Source of the DNA: JBDSSS01 sp963764195
GTDB taxonomy: Bacteria; Actinomycetota; Actinomycetes; Actinomycetales; Dermatophilaceae
DNA length: 64,000 nt
Direction of reading: 5' to 3'
Assembly: GCA_963764195.1 (NCBI GenBank)
Contig: CAVXRG010000011.1
Span: 67,727-131,726, forward strand
Position numbers and translations under genes: made by a program. The notes beneath the pieces were generated by a model that worked only from the letters and a program-made list of their open reading frames with translations, was not told the origin of the DNA and did no database searches. Below, one piece after another: positions 23,965 to 33,036 of this stretch. Each line of letters begins with the position of its first letter. The first letter of the stretch is position 1.

Positions 23965-25245
23965 TCAGGCGGGCGGCTCGAACCTCGGTCGCAGCGCGAA
24001 ACCGGCGACGCCCCCGGCGCTCGTGCGCGACGCGAGCACCTGGTGCAGCTGGATCTCGTTGCGCTCGAAGCCGACCCGTGATCCCGCGAGGTAGAGGCCC
24101 CACACCCGCGCCGTCGACAGACCGGCCAGCTCGACGCACTCGTCCCAGTTCTTCGCGAGGTTCTCGCTCCACGCCGCGCAGGTGCGGGCGTAGTGCTCAC
24201 GGAGGTTCTCCTGGTGGCGGACCTCGAAGCCCTCGTCCTCCATCACCCGGACGATGTGGCCCGACCCGGTCAGCTCGCCGTCGGGGAAGACGTAGCGGTT
24301 GATGAAGCCTCGCGGCGGCAGACCGGGGTGCTGGTTGTCGGGCCGGGTGATGCAGTGGTTGAGCAGCCGGCCCTCGTCGCGCAGCCGCTCGCGCAGGAAG
24401 CGGAAGTAGGCGGGGTAGTTCTTCACGCCGATGTGCTCGGTCAGGCCGATCGAGCTGACCGCGTCGAAGCCCCGCTCGGTGACGTCGCGGTAGTCCATGT
24501 GCCGCACCTCGGCGCGGTCGGCGATGCCGTCGGCCTCGATCGCGGCCCGCGCCCAGCTCGACTGCTCCCGCGAGAGGGTGACGCCGAGCGCCGTGACGCC
24601 GTAGTGCTTGACGGCGTGCCGCACCATGCCGCCCCACCCGCAGCCCACGTCGAGCAGCCGCATCCCCGGCTGGAGTCCGAGCTTGCGGGCGACGAGGTCG
24701 TACTTGTTTGCCTGGGCCTGCTCGAGCGAGGCCGTCTCGTGCGGGTAGCACGCACACGTGTAGGTCATCGACGGGCCGAGCACGAGCTCGTAGAAGGCGT
24801 TGGACACGTCGTAGTGGTGGTGGATCGCCTCCGCGTCGCGCGCCTTGGCGTGCCGGGCGCCCCGGGCGAGACGGCGCAGCGTCCCCGGGGTCTCCTGCCG
24901 CGGGAGCTCGGGCACGTGCAGGCCGGCGCGACCGATGAACCCGGCGAGGTCTCGCACGTCGCGAGGTCCGGGCCGTCGGGGTGCGAGCCCGCCGTCGAGC
25001 AGCCGCAGCACCTCGTAGGGGTCGCCCTCGTCCATCCCGTCGATGGTGAGGTCGCCCTGGAGGTAGGCCCGGGCCATGCCGAGGGTGCCGGGGGCGGTCA
25101 GCAGGTAGTTGAGCGCTCGCTCGTTCGCCAGCCGCAGGACGATCCCGTCGGGGCTGCCGCCCGTCGAGCCGTCCCACGCCTCGACGCGGAAGGGTGCGTC
25201 GGTGCCGAAGACCCGTTCGAAGGCCTCTCCAACCGTGAGCGTCAT
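23965..25245 (-). CDS. tmsB: SAM-dependent fatty-acyl methyltransferase, CFA-synthase family (TmsB-like)
   Basis: A 426-residue mycolic/cyclopropane-fatty-acid-synthase-family enzyme. The acyl-binding region includes the AIHHHYDVSNAFYELVLGPS motif near residue 140. SAM motif I is LLDVGCGWGGMVRHAVKHYG near 205, and SIGLTEHIGVKNYPAYF contains the conserved active-site Glu. It alkylates the double bond of unsaturated phospholipid acyl chains. Being translationally coupled (ATGA at 25242-25245) to an FAD-binding oxidoreductase, it fits TmsB/BfaB, which makes 10-methylene-stearoyl chains for later reduction to tuberculostearic acid, rather than a plain cyclopropane synthase. That assignment rests on the pairing. 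Confidence 0.82.
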   Translation of the reverse strand: MTLTVGEAFERVFGTDAPFRVEAWDGSTGGSPDGIVLRLANERALNYLLTAPGTLGMARAYLQGDLTIDGMDEGDPYEVLRLLDGGLAPRRPGPRDVRDLAGFIGRAGLHVPELPRQETPGTLRRLARGARHAKARDAEAIHHHYDVSNAFYELVLGPSMTYTCACYPHETASLEQAQANKYDLVARKLGLQPGMRLLDVGCGWGGMVRHAVKHYGVTALGVTLSREQSSWARAAIEADGIADRAEVRHMDYRDVTERGFDAVSSIGLTEHIGVKNYPAYFRFLRERLRDEGRLLNHCITRPDNQHPGLPPRGFINRYVFPDGELTGSGHIVRVMEDEGFEVRHQENLREHYARTCAAWSENLAKNWDECVELAGLSTARVWGLYLAGSRVGFERNEIQLHQVLASRTSAGGVAGFALRPRFEPPA

Positions 25246-26741
25246 CGTGCCTGCACCGCCTTCTGATAGAGCGTCGCGAACCGCCCGTCCGGGTCGTATC
25301 GCGTCTTGACCGGTTCGTAGGCCGCGCCCCCGTAGAGCGTGGCGAAGGTCGCCTCGTCGTAGTAGGCGTCGGAGTAGAGGCTCTTGTGACCGCCGAGCCG
25401 GGTCACCTCGGCCTCGATGGCCCGGTTGACGTCACCGTCCCGTGCACCGGGCGCGATCGCCACCGTGGACCAGAAGCCGACGTTGACGTAGCGCTCGGCC
25501 GGGCGCAGTGGATAGAGCGGCCACGGCGGACCCTCGTCGTGGGGTGCGTCACGACCCATCGGTATGCCGCTGTGCTCGCGGAGCTGGAGGGGGCACAACC
25601 AGATCGGCTCGATCGGGATCTCGCGCAGGAACCACCGGACGAAGTCGGCGGTCTGCTCGAGCGGGATCTCCACGTCCTGCACGACGCGCTCGCGGGCCGG
25701 TCGGCGGCGCACGCGGTCGAGGGCGGCCATCACGCCGTGCCGGTTCTCGAAGGCGACGATCCGCCAGTAGACGTCGCTGCGCAGCAGGTGCCGGGGCCAG
25801 AGGCGGCGCACCACCGGGTGCTGCGCGCCGAACGCCCGCGAGCACCAGAACCAGTCGGTGTCCCACCGCCACAGGTAGTCCCGGGCGGTGAGGACGTCAC
25901 GGCGTCGGTGCTGGATCGAGCGGTAGTAGACGGATCGGCCCGTGTAGTCGCTGGGGTGCCCCTGCCCCTCGGTGCCCTCGCTGCCCTCGATCCGGTCGGT
26001 CCAACGGGCCAGCGTCAGGTAGCTCTCGTGCGTGCCGAAGACGACTCCGTCGACGAAGTCCACCTGCTCGCCTTCCCAGGCTCGCTCGGACATGACTTCG
26101 TCGACGGCGGCGACGAGCGCATCGATCTCGGCGAAACGCACGTGGCGCAGGGTGACCCAGGGCGCGGCCGGCTCGAGCTCGATGACGAGGTCAAGCGCGT
26201 AGCCGAGCGAGCCGTAGGAGTTGGGGAAGGTGCGGAACAGCTCCGCGTGCTCGCCGTCCGGGGTCGCGGTGACGACCTCGCCGGTGCCGGTGAGGATCCG
26301 CATCTCGAGCACCGACTCGTGTGGGAGACCGTTGCGGAAGGACGATGCCTCGATGCCGAGGCCGGTCACGGCTCCGCCGATGGTGATCGTCTTGAGCTGG
26401 GGGACGACGAGGGGCACGAAACCGTGGGGGAGGAGCAGGTCGACGAGCTCCTCGTAGGTCGTCATCCCGCCGACCCGAGCGGTCCGGGCGTCGGGGTCGA
26501 TCTCGATGAGGCCCCGGAACGCCGACACGTCGAGCCCGGCCCCGATCCCGGGGCGGACCCGGAAGAGGTTGGAGGTCGCCTTGGCCAGGCGGACCCGCTG
26601 CCCCGGGGGGAGAGCGGCATACTGCGCCGTGACCTGGCGGATCGCCTCGGCGTGTGCGGCACCGACCGAGAGGCGATCGTGCGGGTCGCCCCCGGTGACG
26701 GAGGACGCGGGACGCGCACGGGCGCCCGATGCGAAGAGCAC
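25242..26741 (-). CDS. tmsA: FAD-binding oxidoreductase (TmsA-like)
   Basis: A 499-residue protein of the FAD-linked oxidase (DIMINUTO/DHCR24-like) family. The FAD-binding domain spans about residues 50-220: RVGGMTTYEELVDLLLPHGF, VPQLKTITIGGAVTGLGIEA and FPNSYGSLGYALDLVIELEP. The C-terminal half has WRWDTDWFWCSRAFGAQHP and EIPIEPIWLCPL. Such enzymes reduce the methylene group introduced by the partner methyltransferase, completing the 10-methyl branch. It is the first gene of the pair. The GTG at 26741 lies six bases after TAGGGT, so the transcript is probably leaderless. Confidence 0.82.
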   Translation of the reverse strand: MLFASGARARPASSVTGGDPHDRLSVGAAHAEAIRQVTAQYAALPPGQRVRLAKATSNLFRVRPGIGAGLDVSAFRGLIEIDPDARTARVGGMTTYEELVDLLLPHGFVPLVVPQLKTITIGGAVTGLGIEASSFRNGLPHESVLEMRILTGTGEVVTATPDGEHAELFRTFPNSYGSLGYALDLVIELEPAAPWVTLRHVRFAEIDALVAAVDEVMSERAWEGEQVDFVDGVVFGTHESYLTLARWTDRIEGSEGTEGQGHPSDYTGRSVYYRSIQHRRRDVLTARDYLWRWDTDWFWCSRAFGAQHPVVRRLWPRHLLRSDVYWRIVAFENRHGVMAALDRVRRRPARERVVQDVEIPLEQTADFVRWFLREIPIEPIWLCPLQLREHSGIPMGRDAPHDEGPPWPLYPLRPAERYVNVGFWSTVAIAPGARDGDVNRAIEAEVTRLGGHKSLYSDAYYDEATFATLYGGAAYEPVKTRYDPDGRFATLYQKAVQAR

Positions 26742-26942
26742 CCGTCAACCCTACAAAGGCCAGTCGACGGGGTCTCGCCAAACCGTCGCGTTCTCCCTGT
26801 GAAGACGCTGGGAATCGGCGTCCTCATCGGGCACGGGCAGATGGCGATCAGCGCGCGACGAGGTGCGCGAACCCGTGGATCGGTGTCGCCACCGGCCCGT
26901 GCGGTGCCCACGTCCGTCGGACGTCGCCGCTAGCGTCGGGTC

Positions 26943-27473
26943 ATGACCGTCTCGCGCACCGACCCGCCCCTCGCCGCTGACGAGGCGACCACCCTGCTCG
27001 CCTTCCTCGACTACCACCGCGACACCCTGCGGCAGAAGGCCGAGGGGCTCACCGCGGCCCAGCTGGCGACGACCCACCCGCCGTCGACCCTGACGCTCGG
27101 GGGCCTGCTCAAGCACGTGGCCCTCAACGAGGCGCACTGGTTCGGCGCGATCCTGCACGGGCGCGCGCTCGGCGAGCCGTGGGACGGGGTGGACTGGGAC
27201 GCCGACCCCGACTGGGAGCTGAGTTCGGCCGGGCAGGACAGCCCGGAGCGGCTCCGCTCGCTGATGGACGAGTCGGTCGAGCGGGCTCGCAGCGACATCG
27301 ACGCCGCGCTCGCCGAGGATGGCCTCGACCAGCTCTCGGTCGGTCGCTCCCGGAGCGAGGACGAGGCCTTCAGCCTGCGCTGGATCGTGCTCCACATGGT
27401 CGAGGAGTACGCCCGGCACAACGGCCACGCCGACCTGCTGCGCGAGGCGATCGACGGGCGCACCGGGGAGTGA
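26943..27473 (+). CDS. DinB-family protein, mycothiol transferase type
   Basis: A 176-residue four-helix-bundle protein. The three metal-binding His of the DinB/DUF664 fold are visible: GGLLKHVALNEAHWF near residue 59 and HMVEEYARHNGHADLLREAI near 150-165. Family members in actinobacteria transfer mycothiol to electrophiles, for detoxification. TAGCGT lies six bases before ATG 26943, matching the leaderless geometry. The 200 bases upstream, to the divergent flavoprotein gene, hold no other feature I can recognise. Confidence 0.85.
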   Translation: MTVSRTDPPLAADEATTLLAFLDYHRDTLRQKAEGLTAAQLATTHPPSTLTLGGLLKHVALNEAHWFGAILHGRALGEPWDGVDWDADPDWELSSAGQDSPERLRSLMDESVERARSDIDAALAEDGLDQLSVGRSRSEDEAFSLRWIVLHMVEEYARHNGHADLLREAIDGRTGE

Positions 27474-27521
27474 GCAGCGGGCCCAGCCGCCGGCCGCACG
27501 GAACCGCCCCGACACCGTCGG

Positions 27522-27887
27522 TCAGGCCGACTGCGACCTGATGTGGTCGACCACCGGCATGAACTCCTCCGTCGGAGAGAAGTCGACGTAGGCGGTGTCC
27601 TCCAGGGCCACCGGGACGTGTCCGGGCGCCCAGTAGACAGCCTGCCCGGCCTCGTAGAACTCCTCGCCCTCCGTGGAGCGCATCTGCAGCCGGCCGGAGA
27701 GGATGTAGCCCCAGTGTGGGCTCTGACAGGCGTCGTCGGTCAGCCCGACGAGCATCGGTCCGAGGTCGGCCCCGGCCGGGAGCTTGATGAACGACGTCGT
27801 CATGCCTCCACCGATCTCTGCCAGCCGGACCTCGACGCCACCGCCCTCGATGACGACGGGGACATTGTTGCGGGTGAGTGCGTGCAT
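27522..27887 (-). CDS. Cupin-domain protein
   Basis: A 121-residue single-domain cupin: GADLGPMLVGL, CQSPHWGYILSGRLQMRS with the first metal-motif region (His near residue 58), and EFYEAGQAVYWAPGHVP with the second (His near 94). The usual HxH is reduced to single His residues, so metal binding is uncertain. The strong ribosome site GAGGAGG stands seven bases before ATG 27887. Function unknown; it could bind a small ligand. Confidence 0.78.
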   Translation of the reverse strand: MHALTRNNVPVVIEGGGVEVRLAEIGGGMTTSFIKLPAGADLGPMLVGLTDDACQSPHWGYILSGRLQMRSTEGEEFYEAGQAVYWAPGHVPVALEDTAYVDFSPTEEFMPVVDHIRSQSA

Positions 27888-28008
27888 GATTCCTCCTCGA
27901 TGGGGCCGCGTGGTTCGGGCCGTTGCCTCTCACCCTGCTCAGCCCGCGTTCGCGGATCGTTCCGTCGCCTCCGACGTGCTCGTCGGCTGGGTGAGCGCCC
28001 GGCGCGGG

Positions 28009-29031
28009 TCAGTCCGCAGTGAGCTTGGCCAACCTCGAGCGGAGCGACTCCTCGCGGTGGGCATTGCCGTGCAGCCCCAGGTAGGTCTCGCGGTAGACGG
28101 CGAGCAGCGAGTCGTCGAGCCGGCGCACGGCGCCCGGCGGGTACTTGTAGCCCATCTCGTCGAGCACGGCCGTCGTGTCGACGTCGGCGAGCACGGCCGC
28201 GAGCTCGTCGAGGGAGGCGATGCCGAGCTCGAGCAGCAGCCCGGAGATCCACGCGTAGTGGTCGGGCCGGGACCAGCCGGCGTCGGCGAACTGTCCCGCG
28301 AGGAACTTCGCGAGGTCACCGGCGCCGATCCTCGGGTCGAGCTCGTCGTGCTGCGCCGGTTGGGCCGGCATCGCGAGGTTGAGCCGGTCGCGGATGGCCG
28401 TGAACTCCCGGTCGGCGAGCTCGAGCAGCCCCGCCGCGAGGGTGAACCGGCGGTCGAGGTCGCGGGCGTGCTCCTCGGGCACCGATCCCTTGTAGCGGAT
28501 GTCGTGCTCGAACTCCGCCCAAGCGTGCTGCAGGACGGTGCGGACCTGGACCGACGCGCTGCGCAGGCGGAGCGAGGCGTACTCCGGCGGGACGGTGCGG
28601 CTCGCGTTGACAGCGACGATGAGGTGCCGGCTGGCGTAGCCGAAGCGACCCTCGCGGGCGGTCTCGTCGCCGAGGTCCCGGTCGTCGAGGACGGCGAGCT
28701 CCTCGGCGAGCAGGTCGGCGACGGCCGCGACGTCGTTGCGCACGTAGGTGATGACCCGGACGCCGATCTGGTCGGTGATCTGCGTCAGCGGCTCGGGGAA
28801 CACGAGGTCACCGTCGACGGTGCGGCCGGCCTTGTCGGCGAAGGACCCGACCGACTTCGTCCGGCCGGTCACGCTGAGGTAGTTGATGCCCGCGTCGTCG
28901 AGCAGCGAGGTGACCAGCTCGATGAACAGCGCGGTCGCGGCCTCGAGCTCCGGCTGGCGGTCGGCGTACTCGCGGACCGCGGCCCGCACGGGGTCGTCGG
29001 GCTGGTCGGTCTGGTCGGGCGGGGCAGGCAT
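28009..29031 (-). CDS. RelA/SpoT-domain GTP pyrophosphokinase-like protein
   Basis: A 340-residue protein whose first 200 residues are an alarmone-synthetase domain. The signs are VTGRTKSVGSFADKAGR (nucleotide-binding loop), LTQITDQIGVRVITYV (the conserved D-x-x-G-x-R strand), GRFGYASRHLIVAV and VQVRTVLQHAWAEFEHDIRY. It lacks the N-terminal hydrolase domain of Rel, so it belongs with small alarmone synthetases. It has an extra C-terminal helical region of about 130 residues of unknown role (LDPRIGAGDLAKFLAGQFAD onwards). CAGGAT lies six bases before the ATG. Activity on GTP/GDP is predicted, not shown. Confidence 0.85.
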   Translation of the reverse strand: MPAPPDQTDQPDDPVRAAVREYADRQPELEAATALFIELVTSLLDDAGINYLSVTGRTKSVGSFADKAGRTVDGDLVFPEPLTQITDQIGVRVITYVRNDVAAVADLLAEELAVLDDRDLGDETAREGRFGYASRHLIVAVNASRTVPPEYASLRLRSASVQVRTVLQHAWAEFEHDIRYKGSVPEEHARDLDRRFTLAAGLLELADREFTAIRDRLNLAMPAQPAQHDELDPRIGAGDLAKFLAGQFADAGWSRPDHYAWISGLLLELGIASLDELAAVLADVDTTAVLDEMGYKYPPGAVRRLDDSLLAVYRETYLGLHGNAHREESLRSRLAKLTAD

Positions 29032-29115
29032 GGCCCCATCCTGCCGCCTGCGCCGACGGATCGCCGCACCCCCGGGGCGGGGGAGCTGACCTCCGGCCCC
29101 TCTCAGGGGGTCGGC

Positions 29116-29799
29116 TCAGGGAGTGGGCGTCGGCAGGGCGAAGGTCGTCTTGAGTGCGCCGTTGACGAGCGCGAGGAACGTCGCGGTCTCCTGGCGGATG
29201 ACGGCATACCGCGCCGCCGCCTGCGGCGAGCCGGCTCTCGCCTCCTCGGAGGCGGCGGCGGCAAAGAGCTCGAGGGTCCCGATCCGCCCGAGGTAGCTCG
29301 GCAGGTCGAGTCCGGAGGGTCCGCCGTTGGCGGCGAGCGACGCGAAGTGCCCGGCCATCGCGTCGAGCCGCAGGGCGGCGCCGGGTCCGGTGACCGTCAT
29401 CGCGTCAAGGGCCGCGACGTCGGTGACGAGCAGGCCGTAGTCCCGCGTCGCGGCGGCCTCGTCGAAGACCGACGACGTCGTCAGCGCCGGGCGCGGCAGG
29501 GCGGTGACCGTGACGGTCGGGACGGCGGTCGCCGGGGCCACGACCGTCGCGGTCGTCGTGACGGTCGCCGTCGGGGCGACGACCTGGGTGGCCGTCACCG
29601 TCGCCGTGACCGTCAGGGTCGGGGCCGGGGTGCCGGTCGAGGACCCCGTGGGCAGCGGGGACCCCGGCGCCGGGGTCGTCGGCGCGTCGACGACCCGTTC
29701 CTGGGTCAGGTTGACGTCGGGGCCGCCGGACGAGCACGCCGAGACGCCACCTACCGCGGTGAGCGCGAGGACGGCCGCGAGCACGAAACGGCCGCTCAC
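29116..29799 (-). CDS. Secreted lipoprotein, Thr/Pro-rich linker plus helical domain
   Basis: A 227-residue protein starting with a lipoprotein signal (GRFVLAAVLALTAVGGVSAC, lipobox VSAC). Residues about 30-110 are low-complexity Thr/Val/Pro/Ala, with repeated TVTATVT-type units, and should form an extended cell-wall-spanning linker. The last 110 residues form a helical domain (YGLLVTDVAALDAMT, then AARYAVIRQETATFLALVNG) that I do not recognise. The GTG start overlaps the TGA of the DUF2237 gene upstream, indicating coupling. Confidence 0.75.
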   Translation of the reverse strand: MSGRFVLAAVLALTAVGGVSACSSGGPDVNLTQERVVDAPTTPAPGSPLPTGSSTGTPAPTLTVTATVTATQVVAPTATVTTTATVVAPATAVPTVTVTALPRPALTTSSVFDEAAATRDYGLLVTDVAALDAMTVTGPGAALRLDAMAGHFASLAANGGPSGLDLPSYLGRIGTLELFAAAASEEARAGSPQAAARYAVIRQETATFLALVNGALKTTFALPTPTP

Positions 29800-30191
29800 A
29801 GCAGCGAGCTCGGGTCGTCGGGGACGTCGGCGGCATACGCCTGGAGGAGCTGGAGCGGGACGACGTCGAGCGAGCGCTCGTGCGTGGCCGCGAGCACGAC
29901 CGGGGCTGCCGCGCCGTCGCGCTGGGCCTGGAGCCACCGGGCGGCCACGACGCACCAGCGGTCGCCGGGCCGCAGCCCGGGGAAGCGCCACTCCGGTCGC
30001 GCGGTCGCCAGGTCATTGCCGACCCGCTCCTGGTGGGTGAGGAACTCGGGGGTCACGACGACGCAGATCGTGTGGCTGCCCCGGTCCTCGGGCCCGGCCG
30101 TGCAACACCCGTCGCGGTAGAAGCCGGTGAGCGGCTCGGTGCCGCAGGTCTCGAGCTCACCCCCGAGCACGTTGCGCTCCCCGCTCTCCAT
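29796..30191 (-). CDS. DUF2237 family protein
   Basis: A 131-residue protein with the DUF2237 signature: NVLGGELETCGTEPLTGFYR, DGCCTAGPEDRGSHTICVVV and RPGDRWCVVAARWLQA. Five Cys are present, most in conserved positions. Function is unknown for the family; it is widespread in bacteria. TACGGT ends seven bases before ATG 30191, which rules against the in-frame GTG at 30200 lying inside that promoter. The TGA overlaps the GTG of the lipoprotein gene. Confidence 0.85.
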   Translation of the reverse strand: MESGERNVLGGELETCGTEPLTGFYRDGCCTAGPEDRGSHTICVVVTPEFLTHQERVGNDLATARPEWRFPGLRPGDRWCVVAARWLQAQRDGAAAPVVLAATHERSLDVVPLQLLQAYAADVPDDPSSLL

Positions 30192-30235
30192 GGCTGACAC
30201 CGTAGCCCCCGAAGGCGCCCGGCGATCCCGGATGG

Positions 30236-30248
30236 GACGGATTCCGTC
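30236..30248. promoter_or_regulatory. Palindrome between divergent genes (GACGGA-T-TCCGTC)
   Basis: A perfect 6-1-6 palindrome between the DUF2237 gene (minus strand) and the 146-residue hypothetical (plus strand). It is in the right place for a shared operator, 35 bases before the plus-strand ATG and 45 from the minus-strand start. No regulator gene is adjacent, so binding partner and role are unknown. Confidence 0.35.
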
Positions 30249-30282
30249 CGCCGTGCCGGCGCGTGCTGGCTACGCTGGTCGC

Positions 30283-30723
30283 ATGCCCGAGACCGCGCCC
30301 CACGACCCGGACCACGTCGATGCCTGCCGGGCCCGCGCCGAGGCCCAGGTCGTCATGTGGCGGGAGGTCTCGCAGGCGGTTCGTGGTCATGGCGAGGAGG
30401 ACCTCAGCCGGCTCGAGAGCGCCCTCGACTCGCTCGAGGCGGAGTACTTCAACAACATGCTCATCGTCCTCGAGAGCTACTTCGAGGGCCCGTCCGGCGG
30501 TGGAGCGCCCGTCGGCGGCCGGGCCGGTGACGAGGTCCGGCTGCTCTGTCGCTCCCTCCGCGAGGGCGGCGGGACGGTGCTCGAGGACGGCGCGCCCCGG
30601 ACCGACCCGTCCGGCACCGTGCTCGGCCTCTCCGTCGGCGACCCGATCGCGCTGAGCCAGGAGCAGTACGTCCGGCTGGCCGACGCGTTCTTCCGCGAGG
30701 TCGAGCGCGGGGCCACGGCCTGA
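30283..30723 (+). CDS. Unrecognised soluble protein (146 aa)
   Basis: An open frame with codon usage like its neighbours and a TACGCT box six bases before ATG 30283. The first 70 residues form a long helix (CRARAEAQVVMWREVSQAVR, then DLSRLESALDSLEAEYFNNM). The C-terminal part contains LALSQ-like and LADAFFREVERG helices. No motif or signal peptide is visible. It ends one base before the GTG of the penicillin acylase gene, so the two are likely co-transcribed. I cannot propose a function. Confidence 0.7.
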   Translation: MPETAPHDPDHVDACRARAEAQVVMWREVSQAVRGHGEEDLSRLESALDSLEAEYFNNMLIVLESYFEGPSGGGAPVGGRAGDEVRLLCRSLREGGGTVLEDGAPRTDPSGTVLGLSVGDPIALSQEQYVRLADAFFREVERGATA

Positions 30724-30724
30724 G

Positions 30725-32821
30725 GTGCCGGTGCCGGTGCCCGACCCGGGCTCCGTCGTCCGCGACGACCTCGGCATCCCGCACCTGCGTGCGCCCTCGC
30801 TGACCGCCCTGATGCGTCTGCAGGGCCGGGTCACCGCCGGTGACCGCGCCTGGCAGGTCGAGCACCAGCGCTGGCGGATGGAGGGTCGGACCGCGGAGTA
30901 CCTCGGCGAGCAGGGCCTGCCGTGGGACCGCTTCGCCCGGCAGGTCCGCCTCGAGGCCACGGCGCGCGCCTGCTACGAGGCCCTCGACGAGGAGACCCGC
31001 GACGTCGTGTCCGCCTACGTCGCGGGGGTGAACGAGGCGTTGCCGACCGCCCTGCCGCAGGCCCAGGAGGTGCGGGTCCTCGGACTCGAGTCGTATGCCG
31101 CCCAGCCGCGCCCGTGGGAGCCCTGGACCCCGCTCGGCATCTTCTGGGCGATCCACCTGCTCTTCGGCACCTTCCCGTCGAAGCTCTTCGCCGCGCACGT
31201 GCGCTCGAGGCTCGGCCCCGAGTGGCTCGACCTCTTCGACACCGAGGGCGGACCGTGGCAGGCCGGGAGCAACGCGTGGGTCGTCGGCGGACACCGCACC
31301 GCGTCGGGGCTGCCGCTCGTGGCCGGCGACCCGCATCGGACCATCGAGCTGCCCGGCACCTACCAGCAGGTCGGCCTGTGCTGCCCCGGTGTCGACGTCG
31401 TCGGCTTCAGCTTCCCCGGCGTGCCGGGGGTCCAGCACTTCGCCCACGGTGGCCGCGTCGCCTGGGCGATCACGAACGCGATGGCCGACTACCAGGACCT
31501 GACCGAGGAGCAGCTGCGCTCCGGCGCCGACGGGCTGGAGGCGCGCGGCCCAGAGGGCTGGGAGCCGACCGACTCTGCCGTCGAGACCGTCGTGGTCCGT
31601 GGGGCGCCCGACGTCGAGGTGCCCGTCATCGTGACGCGCCGGGGTCCCGTTGTCACCGGGCTCGACCTCGACGTGGCGGGCGGGTCGATCGACGTGGGAG
31701 CCGGCCCGGCGGCATACAGCCTGCGGACGCCCTCGCAGGTGGGTCTCGACCTCGGCTTCTCCGCCCTCGTCCCGCTCCTGCGGGCCCGGAGCGTCGACGA
31801 CGTCGTCGGGGCTCTCGCCCACTGGGTCGAGCCGGTCAACAGTGCGGTGGTCGCCGACGACACCGGGGCGATGCGCCACCTCGTCGTCGGCCGGGTGGCT
31901 CGCCGGCACGAGGCGAACCTCGTCGGGCCGGTGCCGGCCTGGGATCCGCGGCACGGCTGGGACGGTTGGGCGCCCGGCCCGGTGACGGTCGTCGAGGACC
32001 TCATGGTCAGTGCGAACGACCGGGCGAGCGGTGGCGGACTCGGCGCCCAGTACGCGACCCCCTTCCGGGCCAGACGGATCCGCGAGCTGCTGGGGGACCG
32101 CCACGACCTGACGGCCGACGACTGTGCCGCGATCTCGTTGGACACCCGCAACGGTCAGGCCGAGCTGATGCGGGGGCTCGTCTCGGCCGCCGACGTCACC
32201 GGCGCCGCCGCAGCGGTGCGCGCGGTCCTGCTCGGGTGGGACGGCCACAGCGACGTCGACAGCCCCGGCGCGGCGGTCTTCGCGGAGTGGCGGCACGAGC
32301 TCGTGTCGTGGTTCGTCGAGCACCCGGCCCTCGCGCCGCTGCTCGTCGACACCGGGCACAGCCCCCTCTTCGAGCCGTGGCTCTCGGTGCCACAAGCGGT
32401 CGGCGCGACGTGGGGGACCATGGCGCGCGGATGCAGCCGGGTCGGCATCGACGTGACTGAGGGCGTGGTCGCGGCCCTCGAGCGCGTTGCGGCACAGGAG
32501 GACCCGGGCGTGTGGGGTGACCGGCACACCTTCGACCCGATCCACGTCCTCGACGGCTGGCCCCAGAGTCCGCTCGTCGGGGGAGCGCCCACTCCGGGTG
32601 ACAGCGGGTGCGTGCTCGCGGCAGGGAGCGCGCCGGGGCTGAGCGATCGGTGCTCCAAGGGGCCGGTGGCGCGCTACGTCTGGGACCTCGCCGACCGCGA
32701 CGCGAGCGGGTGGGTCGTCCCCGGCGGGTCGTCGGGTCTGGAGGGCAGCCCCCACTTCGCCGACCAGCTCGAGGACTGGCTGGTGGGGCGGCTCCAGCGG
32801 GTGGGTCAGCCCCGGCGGTAG
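30725..32821 (+). CDS. Penicillin acylase family (Ntn-hydrolase) protein
   Basis: A 698-residue N-terminal-nucleophile amidohydrolase precursor. The alpha chain begins with the family opening VVRDDLGIPHLRAPS and GRVTAGDRAWQVEHQRWRMEGR. The autocleavage site is QAGSNAWVVGG, with the nucleophile Ser182 becoming the new N-terminus of the beta chain. AWAITNAMADYQDL supplies the conserved Asn. No signal peptide is apparent, so it may act in the cytosol. Family substrates include beta-lactam side chains, acyl-homoserine lactones and lipopeptides; none can be assigned. The start is GTG one base after the upstream stop. It overlaps the converging membrane gene by 16 bases. Confidence 0.9.
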   Translation: MPVPVPDPGSVVRDDLGIPHLRAPSLTALMRLQGRVTAGDRAWQVEHQRWRMEGRTAEYLGEQGLPWDRFARQVRLEATARACYEALDEETRDVVSAYVAGVNEALPTALPQAQEVRVLGLESYAAQPRPWEPWTPLGIFWAIHLLFGTFPSKLFAAHVRSRLGPEWLDLFDTEGGPWQAGSNAWVVGGHRTASGLPLVAGDPHRTIELPGTYQQVGLCCPGVDVVGFSFPGVPGVQHFAHGGRVAWAITNAMADYQDLTEEQLRSGADGLEARGPEGWEPTDSAVETVVVRGAPDVEVPVIVTRRGPVVTGLDLDVAGGSIDVGAGPAAYSLRTPSQVGLDLGFSALVPLLRARSVDDVVGALAHWVEPVNSAVVADDTGAMRHLVVGRVARRHEANLVGPVPAWDPRHGWDGWAPGPVTVVEDLMVSANDRASGGGLGAQYATPFRARRIRELLGDRHDLTADDCAAISLDTRNGQAELMRGLVSAADVTGAAAAVRAVLLGWDGHSDVDSPGAAVFAEWRHELVSWFVEHPALAPLLVDTGHSPLFEPWLSVPQAVGATWGTMARGCSRVGIDVTEGVVAALERVAAQEDPGVWGDRHTFDPIHVLDGWPQSPLVGGAPTPGDSGCVLAAGSAPGLSDRCSKGPVARYVWDLADRDASGWVVPGGSSGLEGSPHFADQLEDWLVGRLQRVGQPRR

Positions 32822-32991
32822 CCCGCCACGCCGACGACGACGCCGAAGAGCGCGACGATCGGGCCGATGATCGCCCAGAGGGTGACCCCTGACATGACGC
32901 TGCCGCCGACGACGCCGAGACCCTGGAGCGTCCAGAGCAGCCCGATGGCCACGAGGATGCCGCCGAAGACCATGAGCAGTGAGCGGTTCAT
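32806..32991 (-). CDS. Small two-helix membrane protein (61 aa)
   Basis: A short hydrophobic protein with two transmembrane segments: LLMVFGGILVAIGLLWTLQGL and the TLWAIIGPIVALFGVVVGVA helix, ending YRRG. TAGTCT lies seven bases before ATG 32991, the leaderless arrangement seen elsewhere in the window. Its 3' end overlaps the end of the penicillin acylase gene on the other strand. Similar short membrane proteins are common in actinobacteria and have no known function. Confidence 0.75.
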   Translation of the reverse strand: MNRSLLMVFGGILVAIGLLWTLQGLGVVGGSVMSGVTLWAIIGPIVALFGVVVGVAGYRRG

Positions 32992-33036
32992 GCGCCCGAG
33001 ACTAGTCCGAACCCCACGTGGCGCGGCCGCCCAGCC

